Shown: positions 40,403-48,900 of the stretch, piece after piece | How the letters are laid out: every line of letters begins with the position of its first letter | Position numbering within the stretch: position 1 is the first letter of the stretch | Source of the DNA: Streptomyces pactum | GTDB lineage: Bacteria; Actinomycetota; Actinomycetes; Streptomycetales; Streptomycetaceae | DNA: 64,000 nt | Reading direction: 5' to 3' | NCBI RefSeq assembly: GCF_016031615.1 | Contig: NZ_JACYXC010000001.1 | Location: forward strand, 2,108,001 to 2,172,000 | Translations under genes and position numbers: made by a program | Notes under the pieces: generated by a model | The model's input: the letters and a program-made list of their open reading frames with translations, nothing else | What the model was told of the DNA's origin: nothing | Database searches by the model: none

Positions 40403-42490
40403 GTGCCCTCTGCCGGAACCTCCTCCCGCCGAGCCGTGCAGCTGGCGGCGTTGATCGCGATGGTGGTGTTCTTCACCACTCAGCTGATCGGTGCCGTGCT
40501 GCCGAATGTGCCGCTGCTCGTCGCCGCGTCGGCGGGTGGCCTCGCGCTCGACCTCTACCTCCAGCACCAGCAGCCCGGCCTGCTGTCGCTGCTGGGCAAG
40601 ATCCGCTTCGATGTCGTGGTGCGGCAACTGTTCCGCGACATGTTCCTCCTGGTCGGACTGCTCCGCCTGGACGACATCGACGCGGTGCACGAGCACGCGC
40701 CGATCATCACCGGCCTGCTCCTCTTCTACGTGGTGCACTTCGTGTGCCAGGCGGCGTCGGTGCTGGTGCGCCGCAGCCGCCAGCTGCCGTTCGTGACCCG
40801 CAACATCGACACCTCGGGGCTGCGGCTGAGCAGCGCCCCGCCGCGGCTCTTCGCCCGCCAGCACGGGCGGCGGCTGGTGCGGCTGGCCGTCCCGGCCACC
40901 GCCGGCCTGCTGGGCACCGCGGTCACCGGGGACGGCTGGTGGGGGATCGCCGGGCTGGGCGTGGCGGTCCTGACCGGCATCGCCGGTACCGTCCACCTCG
41001 CCACCTGGCTGCTGCCCCGCAAGCGCGCCGTCAACGAGCAGCAGGCGCTGGCCTGGCTGGACGAGTGGCTGGCCGAGTACCGGCCGACCGTGGGCATGTA
41101 CTTCTCCGGCGGCACCACCTCCGCCTACCAGGCGAACATGTGGCTCTCCACGCTCGCCGCGCTCGACGGCAACCCGATCATCGTGCTCCGTGAGCGCTTC
41201 ATGGTGCAGAAGATCGAGGCGACGGACGTGCCGATCGTCTGCCTGCCCAAGGTCGCCCACCTGATGCGTCTGGAGCACAGCACGCTCAAGGTCCTGGTGC
41301 ACCCGGCGAACTCCGGCAAGACCTCCCAGGTGCTGCGCATCCCGACGATCAAGCACGCGTTCATCAACCACGGCGAGAGCGACAAGCTCTCCAGCTGCAA
41401 CCCGTACGCCAAGGCGTACGACGAGGTGTGGGTGGCCGGCCCGGCCGCCCGCGACCGGTACCAGCTCGCCGACATCGGGGTGGACGACCGGGACGTGGTG
41501 GAGGTGGGCCGCCCGCAGCTGGCCCCGATCCGCCCCTACGCGGGCCCGCCGACCGGCGCGTACACCACGGTGCTGTACGCCCCGACCTGGGAGGGCTGGG
41601 ACGGCAACCCGGGCAACACCTCGATCATGCTGGCCGGCGAGAACATCGTGCGGCAGCTGCTCGCCGACCCCGCGGTCCGGCTCGTCTACAAGCCGCACCC
41701 GATGACCGGGTCGGTGATCCCGCAGGCCGGCGCCGCCAACGAGCGCATCCAGGCGATGATCGCCGAGGCGAACGCCAAGCGCGGCGGTCCGCGGCCCGGC
41801 CCGGAGGCCGCCGCCGAGCTGGCCCGCCGCACCGAGGAGCTGAACCGGCTCACCACCACCGAGTTCCGCGCCAGCGCCGACGAGATCGAGCGGATGAAGC
41901 TCCAGGGCCGCCCGGCGGACGGGCACGCCGCCCGCGTCGACCAGGCGCTGGCCGCCTGGGAGAACGCCTTCTGGGCGTCGCTGCCGGAGTGGGAGCACCA
42001 GATCATCACCGGTCCGCGGCCGGGCATCTTCAACTGCTTCAACCAGGCCGACCTGCTGATCAGCGACGTGTCCAGCGTGGTGTCGGACTACCTGAGCAGT
42101 GAGAAGCCGTACGCGGTGGCGAACACCAGCGGGCTGTCGGAGGAGGAGTTCAAGGCCGGCTTCCCGACGGTGCGCGCGGCCACCATCCTCACCCCCGACG
42201 CGGCCGGTGTACCGGCCCTGCTGGAGACCGTGCGGCAGCCGGAGAAGGACACCCTGACCGGGGCCCGGGCGGTCCTCAAGGAGCACCTGCTGGGGCCGTC
42301 CGACCCGCCGTCCATGGTCCGCTTCAACCGTGCCGCGCTGGCGCTGGCCGCCGAGGCCGACGCCCGGGCCGCCCGGGTAGCGGCGCGCGCCGCCTCCGAG
42401 CTGCCCTCGCAGCGGGAGGCGATCGACGCGGCGGAGGAGATGGAGATGGAGCCCGGCAACCCGGGCCCGGAGGAGACCGCGGGGGTCTGA
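40403..42490 (+). CDS. membrane-anchored CDP-glycerol glycerophosphotransferase (TagF)-like polymerase
   Basis: 695 residues. The N-terminal ~210 carry four to five membrane segments (VQLAALIAMVVFFTTQLIGA, IITGLLLFYVVHFVCQAASV, and two near 170-205). The rest resembles the TagF GT-B fold: INHGESDK near residue 328 (like the catalytic HGT segment), VGRPQLAPI, VLYAPTWEGW, RLVYKPHPMTG and DLLISDVSSVVSDYL near residue 555. TagF enzymes polymerise glycerol-phosphate. In streptomycetes relatives would build teichoic-acid-like or polydiglycosylphosphate polymers. GTG start with CAGGAG upstream. Divergent from proB. Confidence 0.82.
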   Translation: MPSAGTSSRRAVQLAALIAMVVFFTTQLIGAVLPNVPLLVAASAGGLALDLYLQHQQPGLLSLLGKIRFDVVVRQLFRDMFLLVGLLRLDDIDAVHEHAPIITGLLLFYVVHFVCQAASVLVRRSRQLPFVTRNIDTSGLRLSSAPPRLFARQHGRRLVRLAVPATAGLLGTAVTGDGWWGIAGLGVAVLTGIAGTVHLATWLLPRKRAVNEQQALAWLDEWLAEYRPTVGMYFSGGTTSAYQANMWLSTLAALDGNPIIVLRERFMVQKIEATDVPIVCLPKVAHLMRLEHSTLKVLVHPANSGKTSQVLRIPTIKHAFINHGESDKLSSCNPYAKAYDEVWVAGPAARDRYQLADIGVDDRDVVEVGRPQLAPIRPYAGPPTGAYTTVLYAPTWEGWDGNPGNTSIMLAGENIVRQLLADPAVRLVYKPHPMTGSVIPQAGAANERIQAMIAEANAKRGGPRPGPEAAAELARRTEELNRLTTTEFRASADEIERMKLQGRPADGHAARVDQALAAWENAFWASLPEWEHQIITGPRPGIFNCFNQADLLISDVSSVVSDYLSSEKPYAVANTSGLSEEEFKAGFPTVRAATILTPDAAGVPALLETVRQPEKDTLTGARAVLKEHLLGPSDPPSMVRFNRAALALAAEADARAARVAARAASELPSQREAIDAAEEMEMEPGNPGPEETAGV

Positions 42491-42521
42491 CCCCGGCGCG
42501 TACCGGCAGCACGGACGGCGG

Positions 42522-42553
42522 AGGCCCGGAAGGAAGCGATTCCTTCCGGGCCT
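42522..42553 (+). terminator. terminator after the TagF-like gene
   Basis: Perfect 14-bp stem AGGCCCGGAAGGAA / TTCCTTCCGGGCCT with a 4-nt loop, followed by TCGCC, about 30 bp after the stop. Confidence 0.8.
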
Positions 42554-43027
42554 TCGCCATGTCCGGGGCGGGGCCGCCCGGCACTCGACCGGCCACCGGT
42601 CCCAGGGCGGGGCAGGGGGGCCGGCGGCGGGGGCCTGCGGCGGCCCGCGGCGGGAGCCTGCGGCGGCCGGGCGGTGCGGTCCTAACGCCCCCGGCCGCGT
42701 ACTGCGGGAGGGCACAGGGCCGGGGCCGTACGACCTGGGAGCGCGCGGTGCGGCGGTGCGGGGGCCGTACGTACCACCCCGGGCCGCCGTGGCGACGGCG
42801 GGGGTCGTGCGGCAGGGGTCGTACGGCCGACGGTGCGGGACGTACGGTGAGCGGGGTCGTCCGCGCGCCGCCGCCCCGGACGCGGGCCGGCCCCACCGCC
42901 CCCGGCGCGCGGGCCGGGGGCGGTGGGGCCGGGAAGCCAGGGCCGGGCGGGGCCGGCGGTGCGAGGGGGCGATACGCCCCCAGGCCGCCGTGCCGCCGAG
43001 GGGCCGCCCGGGTCCCGGTCCCCGGCC
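42554..43027. other. intergenic between convergent TagF-like gene and obgE
   Basis: About 470 bp of GC-rich sequence with GTACGG-type elements (GGGGCCGTACGTACC near 42762) but no gene on either strand. It must hold the obgE terminator; several overlapping G/C hairpins are possible and none is distinctive. Confidence 0.45.
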
Positions 43028-44464
43028 TCAGAACGGCCGGAACTCGTCGTACTCCTGGTCCGCGTCGTCGTGCTCCGCCTGGCGGTCCCGGCGGCGCTGG
43101 GCGGCCGGCCGGGGGGCCTCGAACCGGTGGTCCTCACCGCGCCTGCCCAGCATCTCGGCGCCGGCGGTGACGCTCGGCTCCCAGTCGAAGACGACCGCGT
43201 CGTCCTCCGGGCCGATGGCCACGCCGTCGCCGGCCCGGGCCCCGGCCTTCACCAGCGCCTCCTCGACACCGAGGCGGTTGAGCCGGTCGGCGAGGTAGCC
43301 CACCGCCTCGTCGTTGTTGAAGTCGGTCTGCCGCACCCAGCGCTCCGGCTTCTCGCCGCGCACCCGGAACAGGCCGTCCGCCTCGGGGGTGACCGTGAAG
43401 CCGGCGTCGTCCACCGCCTTGGGCCGGATGACGATCCGGGTGGCCTCCTCCTTGGGCTTGGCGGCCCGCGCCTCGGCGACGATGCCGGCGAGCGCGTACG
43501 ACAGCTCCTTCAGGCCGGTGCGGGCGACCGCGGAGACCTCGAAGATCTGGTAGCCCCGCTCCTCCAGCTCCGGCCGGATGAGGTCGGCGAGGTCCTTGCC
43601 GTCCGGGATGTCGATCTTGTTCAGGACGACCAGCCGCGGCCGGTCCTCCAGACCGCCGTACGCCGCCAGCTCGGCCTCGATCACATCGAGGTCGGAGACC
43701 GGGTCACGGTCGGACTCCAGGGTCGCGGTGTCCAGCACGTGGACCAGGACCGAGCAGCGCTCGACGTGGCGCAGGAACTCCAGCCCCAGGCCCTTGCCCC
43801 GGCTGGCGCCCGGGATCAGCCCGGGCACGTCGGCGATGGTGTAGACCGTGGAGCCGGCCGTCACCACGCCCAGGTTGGGCACCAGCGTGGTGAACGGGTA
43901 GTCGGCGATCTTCGGCTTGGCGGCCGAGAGCACCGAGATCAGCGAGGACTTGCCGGCGCTCGGGTAGCCCACCAGCGCCACGTCGGCGACCGTCTTCAGT
44001 TCGAGGATCACGTCCCCGCTCTGGCCGGGCTCGCCCAGCAGCGCGAAGCCGGGGGCCTTGCGGCGGGCGGAGGCCAGCGCCGCGTTGCCCAGGCCGCCAC
44101 GGCCGCCCTGGGCGGCGATGTAGGTGGTGCCCTGGCCCACCAGGTCGGCCAGGACGTTGCCCTGCTTGTCCAGGACGACGGTGCCGTCCGGGACCGGCAG
44201 CACCAGGTCGGTGCCGTCCTTGCCGGAGCGGTTGCCGCCCTCACCGGGCTTGCCGTTGGTGGCCTTGCGGTGCGGGCTGTGGTGGTAGTCGAGCAGGGTG
44301 GTGACGGACTGGTCCACGGTGAGGATCACGTCACCGCCCCGTCCGCCGTTGCCGCCGTCGGGGCCGCCGAGCGGCTTGAACTTCTCACGGTGCACGGAGG
44401 CACAGCCGTGGCCCCCGTTACCCGCGGCGACGTGCAGCTCGACGCGGTCCACGAAGGTGGTCAT
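43028..44464 (-). CDS. obgE: GTPase ObgE/CgtA
   Basis: 478 residues. A ribosome-associated GTPase in late 50S assembly and stress control; in Streptomyces Obg also affects aerial development. The N-terminal glycine-rich Obg domain (HVAAGNGGHGCASVHREKF, GGRGGDVIL) is followed by the G domain (GYPSAGKSSLIS, DVPGLIPGAS, NKID) and a C-terminal OCT domain (VRGEKPERWVRQTDFNNDEA). The Arg-rich C-terminal tail is lineage-specific. It follows rplU-rpmA on the same strand, the usual order. Confidence 0.97.
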   Translation of the reverse strand: MTTFVDRVELHVAAGNGGHGCASVHREKFKPLGGPDGGNGGRGGDVILTVDQSVTTLLDYHHSPHRKATNGKPGEGGNRSGKDGTDLVLPVPDGTVVLDKQGNVLADLVGQGTTYIAAQGGRGGLGNAALASARRKAPGFALLGEPGQSGDVILELKTVADVALVGYPSAGKSSLISVLSAAKPKIADYPFTTLVPNLGVVTAGSTVYTIADVPGLIPGASRGKGLGLEFLRHVERCSVLVHVLDTATLESDRDPVSDLDVIEAELAAYGGLEDRPRLVVLNKIDIPDGKDLADLIRPELEERGYQIFEVSAVARTGLKELSYALAGIVAEARAAKPKEEATRIVIRPKAVDDAGFTVTPEADGLFRVRGEKPERWVRQTDFNNDEAVGYLADRLNRLGVEEALVKAGARAGDGVAIGPEDDAVVFDWEPSVTAGAEMLGRRGEDHRFEAPRPAAQRRRDRQAEHDDADQEYDEFRPF

Positions 44465-44678
44465 CGCTGGTGCCTCCAGATGGTTCGCTCTCCCGCCGCG
44501 CCGGGGCGGCGGGGAAGCGGTGGTCTTCGGTGTCGGACCGGCCGGGGTTTCCCTGGGGGACACCGGCCGGGGTGGTGGGACGGTCCGCGGCGCGCCGCTC
44601 ACGAGAGCAGTCACCGCGCGCCGGGCTCCGGGGCAGCGCCACCGGAACGGCCGGCCGCCCCTGACAGTGTCAACGCAG

Positions 44679-44724
44679 CGAGGGCGGACCCGCTTCCCGC
44701 GCAGGGAAGGAAGGTCCGCCCTCG
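44679..44724 (-). terminator. hairpin between rpmA and obgE
   Basis: Stem CGAGGGCGGACC / GGTCCGCCCTCG (12 bp) enclosing a second possible pairing (CTTCCC/GGGAAG). It begins ~20 bp after the rpmA stop. It probably ends or reduces transcription after rplU-rpmA, so that obgE may have its own promoter in the 215 bp that follow. Confidence 0.7.
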
Positions 44725-44743
44725 GAGTCGTTCCGTCGGCTGA

Positions 44744-45001
44744 TTACTCGGCGACGGGGACGATGTTCACGACCTTGCGGCCACGCCGGGTGCCGAACTG
44801 CACCGCACCGGCGGCCAGCGCGAACAGCGTGTCGTCGCCGCCACGGCCGACGCCCGCGCCCGGGTGGAAGTGCGTGCCGCGCTGGCGGACCAGGATCTCA
44901 CCGGCGTTGACGACCTGACCGCCGAAGCGCTTCACGCCGAGCCGCTGAGCGTTGGAGTCGCGACCGTTCCGGGTGGACGATGCGCCCTTCTTGTGTGCCA
45001 T
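44744..45001 (-). CDS. rpmA: 50S ribosomal protein L27
   Basis: 85 residues beginning MAHKKGASSTRNGRDSNAQR, the complete L27 sequence type with the N-terminal tail that reaches the peptidyl-transferase centre. There is no Firmicute-style N-terminal extension to be cleaved. 14 bp after rplU. Confidence 0.98.
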   Translation of the reverse strand: MAHKKGASSTRNGRDSNAQRLGVKRFGGQVVNAGEILVRQRGTHFHPGAGVGRGGDDTLFALAAGAVQFGTRRGRKVVNIVPVAE

Positions 45002-45015
45002 CTCTCCTCAGTCCC

Positions 45016-45336
45016 TTACTTCGCAGCCGCGTCGATCTTGGTGATCTTCAGCGCGGTGTGCAGCTGGCGGTGACCGATCCGCTTGCGGTAGCCGGTCTTG
45101 TTCTTGTACTTCAGGATGTCGATCTTGGCACCCTTGTGGTGGTCCACGACCTCGGCGTGCACCTTCACACCGGCCAGGACCCACGGGTCGCTGGTGACCG
45201 CGTCGCCGTCCACGATGAGCAGGGTCGAGAGCTCGACGCTGTCGCCGACCTTGCTGGTGGAAATGCGGTCAACCTCAATGACGTCGCCGACGGACACCTT
45301 CTGCTGGCGGCCACCGGTGCGCACGATCGCGTACAC
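45016..45336 (-). CDS. rplU: 50S ribosomal protein L21
   Basis: 106 residues with a GTG start (MYAIVRTGGRQQKVSVGDVI). Ends with the conserved KNKTGYRKRIGHRQLHTALK region. Normal length. First gene of rplU-rpmA, with a promoter and a ~150-nt leader upstream. That leader holds a CCCCGGT / ACCGGGG hairpin (45391-45409) which could take part in feedback control; this is unproven. Confidence 0.98.
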   Translation of the reverse strand: MYAIVRTGGRQQKVSVGDVIEVDRISTSKVGDSVELSTLLIVDGDAVTSDPWVLAGVKVHAEVVDHHKGAKIDILKYKNKTGYRKRIGHRQLHTALKITKIDAAAK

Positions 45337-45494
45337 GCGGAACTCTCTCTCGCTCGGAACGGAACCTCTGATGCCAGCCGCTCACACGGGCCCCGGTGCA
45401 TGACCGGGGTCCGATACATCCATGAGGACGAGCGGCCTCTCCCGAGACCGGGAGGTGTTTGCTCAGGGGCGCGGCGTACAGACGCCGACGGTCA

Positions 45495-45524
45495 AGATTA
45501 CGGGTCGCCCGGCCGGGGGGTCAA
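45495..45524 (-). promoter_or_regulatory. promoter of rplU-rpmA
   Basis: On the minus strand TTGACC and TAATCT are separated by 18 bp, close to the housekeeping consensus and striking in this GC-rich setting. Predicted transcription start is about 150 nt upstream of the rplU GTG. Confidence 0.65.
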
Positions 45525-45834
45525 ACCGGCCCCCGGGCGCGGACCCGTACCCACCGGGCGGCCGTACCCGCCGCCCGCCCGGGCGGCCCTCCCCCGCCCG
45601 GGCGGGCGTACCGGTCGCGTCCGGGCGTGGCGCACCGGCCGTGGGCGGCGTACGGCTGCCAGGCGGCGTACGCCGGGGCGGCCCCGCGCGCCCGCGGACC
45701 GGCCGGGCCCCCGCACCCGCGGACCGGCCGGGCGTCCCGCACCCGCCGGGGGCCGGCCGGGGCGCCCCTGGGATGACCCTGAGCACCCCGGCGCCACCCC
45801 GATGCCTCCCCCGCCCCGGGCCCGTCCGGGAAAC
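45525..45834. other. intergenic between rne and rplU promoter, no gene seen
   Basis: 310 bp of repetitive GC-rich sequence (GCCCGGGCGG and CCGGGCG elements, GCGTACGGCTGCCAGGCGGCGTACG). No gene supported. The rne terminator lies at its low-coordinate continuation. Confidence 0.45.
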
Positions 45835-45873
45835 GCCCCGGCCCCGTACGCGCGGTGCGTACGGGGCCGGGGC
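45835..45873 (-). terminator. terminator of rne
   Basis: Perfect 17-bp stem GCCCCGGCCCCGTACGC / GCGTACGGGGCCGGGGC with a 5-nt loop, starting ~30 bp after the rne stop. No U-tract. Confidence 0.8.
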
Positions 45874-45904
45874 GATCCGGAGGCGGGCCGTTGCCCGCCG
45901 GGGC

Positions 45905-48900
45905 TCAGCCCTCGTCAGCCGTGGCGGACCCCGCCGACGGCTCCGCGGCGGCGGCGGTCTTCTTGGCCGCCGTCTTCTTCGCCGTGGTCTTCTTCGCCGT
46001 CGTCTTCTTGGCGGTGGTCTTCTTCGCCGTTGCCTTGGCCGTCGTGGTCTTGGCCGTCGTGGTCTTGGCCGCCGCCTTCTTCGCCGTGGTCTTCTTCGCC
46101 GCGGTCTTCTTGGCGGTGGCCTTCTTCGCCGGCGCCTTCTTGGCAGCGGTCTTCCGGGCCGTCTTCTTCGCCGGTGCCGCGTCCTCGGCGTCCGGCTCGG
46201 CGCCGGCCGCCTCCTCGGCCGGGGCCTCCTCGGCACCGGCCTCGACCGGGGCCGCAGCCTCGACCTGGGCCTCGGCAGCCGGGGCCTCAGGTGCCTCGGC
46301 GGCCACAGGGGCCTCCTCGGCCGGCCGCGACGGCGCCGCGGGAGCGCTGACGACCACCACGGCGGCCTCCTCGGCACCGGCCGGCGGACCCGCCGGGGCG
46401 GACACCTTCCGGGTCGCCCGGCGGCGCGGCCGGGGTGCGGGCGCGGCCTCCGGCTCGGGGGCCGGCGCCGGCTCCGCGGTGACGGCCACCGGTTCGGCCG
46501 GCTCGGGGGCGACGGGCGCCGCCTCCGGCTCCGGCTCCGGGCGCGTCTCCTCGGCGGGGACGACGACCGGCCGCGGCTCGGCGCTGCGCGGGGAACCGGC
46601 CGGCGCGGTGGCCTTCCGGGTGGCCCGGCGGCGCGGACGGGACCGCAGGGCCGCGGCCTCCGCCTCGGCGGCGCTGCTGTACAGCTCCTCGTCCGGCGCG
46701 AACGCCGGCTCGGGCGCCGGCCGCTCCTCCACGACCTCGGCGGCCACCTCGGCGGCCGTCTCCGCCGCGACCTCGGCTGCCGTCTCCGCGGCCACCTCGG
46801 TCGCCGCCTCCACGGCCTCCACCGCCTGCTCGGCCACCTCGGCCTGCTGCGCGGCGGCCTTCTTCTTCTTGCGCTTGCCGCCACCGCCGACCGCCGACGG
46901 CTGGTCCATGTGGACGATCACGCCGCGGCCGTTGCAGTGCACGCACTGCTCCGAGAAGGACTCCAGCAGCCCCTGGCCCACCCGCTTGCGGGTCATCTGG
47001 ACCAGACCCAGCGAGGTGACCTCGGCGACCTGATGCTTGGTGCGGTCCCGGCCCAGGCACTCCAGCAGGCGCCGCAGCACCAGGTCCCGGTTGGACTCCA
47101 GCACCATGTCGATGAAGTCGATCACGATGATGCCACCGAGGTCGCGCAGCCGCAGCTGGCGCACGATCTCCTCGGCCGCCTCCAGGTTGTTCCTGGTGAC
47201 CGTCTCCTCCAGGTTGCCGCCCTGGCCGGTGAACTTGCCGGTGTTGACGTCGACGACGACCATCGCCTCGGTCCGGTCGATCACCAGCGAGCCGCCGCTG
47301 GGCAGCCAGACCTTGCGGTCCAGCGCCTTCATCAGCTGCTCGTCGATCCGGTACGTGGCGAACACATCCACGTCCGAGGTCCACCGCTGGAGCCGGTCCG
47401 CCAGGTCCGGCGCCACGTGCGAGACGTAGCCGTGGATGGTCTCCCACGCCTCGTCACCGCTGACGATGACCTTGGAGAAGTCCTCGTTGAAGATGTCGCG
47501 GACGACCCGGACGGTCATGTCCGGCTCGCCGTAGAGCAGCGCCGGGGCGTTGCCGGTCTTCGCCTTCTTCCGGATCTCCTCCCACTGCGCCTGCAGACGG
47601 CTGACGTCGCGGGCCAGCTCCTCCTCGCTGGCGCCCTCCGCGGCGGTGCGCACGATGACGCCCGCGTCCTCGGGGACGATCTTCTTGAGGATCTGCTTCA
47701 GCCGCGCCCGCTCGGTGTCCGGCAGCTTCCGGCTGATCCCGGTCATCGAGCCCTCGGGCACGTAGACCAGGTAGCGGCCGGGGAGGGAGACCTGGCTGGT
47801 CAGCCGGGCACCCTTGTGACCGATCGGGTCCTTCGTCACCTGGACCAGCACCGACTGGCCGGACTTCAGCGCGGTCTCGATCCGCCGCGGCCCGTTGGCC
47901 AGGCCCAGCGCCTCGAAGTTGACCTCACCGGCGTACAGCACGGCGTTCCGGCCCTTGCCGATGTCGACGAAGGCGGCCTCCATCGACGGCAGGACGTTCT
48001 GCACCTTGCCCAGGTAGACGTTGCCGACGTAGCTGGTCGCCTGCTCCTTGTTGACGAAGTGCTCGACGAGGACGTCGTCCTCCAGCACCCCGATCTGGGT
48101 GCGCTCACCGCTCTGCCGGACCACCATGACCCGCTCGACGGCCTCACGGCGCGCCAGGAACTCGGCCTCGGTGATGATCGGCACCCGGCGGCGGCCCTGC
48201 TCACGCCCCTCGCGGCGGCGCTGCTTCTTGGCCTCCAGGCGCGTGGAGCCCTTGATGGACTGCACGGCGTCCTGGAAGTCGGTCGCCTCCTCGCGCTTGC
48301 GCGGCTCGCGGACCTTGACGACGGTGCGCTCCGGGTCGTCGGCGGCCACCTCGGTGTCACCGCCGTCCCCGCTGCGGCGACGGCGACGGCGCCGGCGACG
48401 GCTGCTGGTGGACCCGCCGCCGAGCGACGGCTCGCCCTCGGGCTCCTCACCACCGGCCCCGGTGTCCTCGGTCTCCTCGCCGTCGTGGGCGTCCTCGGCG
48501 TCCGAAGCCTCGGCGCCGGTCTCCTCGGCCGCACGGCCGGACGGCGCCTGCTCGGCGGACTCCTCACCGGCGTCCGCGGCCTCGCCACGGCGACGGCGGC
48601 GTCCACCTCGGCGGCGGCGGCGCGACGGGCGGTCGCCCGACTCGTCCTCGTGCTCGTGTTCCGCGCCGGCCTCGGCCTCGGCCTCGTCTTCCTCGTCGGT
48701 CCCGGGCTCCTCGGTCGCCTCCGGGGCCTCCTCGGCCCGCAGCCGCTCCTCGATCAGCTCGGCGCGGCGGCGGCGACGGCGGCGCGCGGGGCGCAGCGAC
48801 TCCTCGTCCGCTTCCTCCTCGACGGCCCGCCCGGCCTGGGCCTCGGCGGCGGCAGCGGCGGCAGCGGTCTCGGGGGTCTGGAACATCGGCTCGGTGAACA

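Noticed and set aside
45337..45494. Known L21-type autoregulatory leader or riboswitch
   Set aside because: Only one simple hairpin is evident, and I cannot match it to a described leader family. It is mentioned under rplU instead.
46000..46170. AKKT-repeat stretch as a separate histone-like gene
   Set aside because: It is in frame with RNase E, with no stop or separate start.
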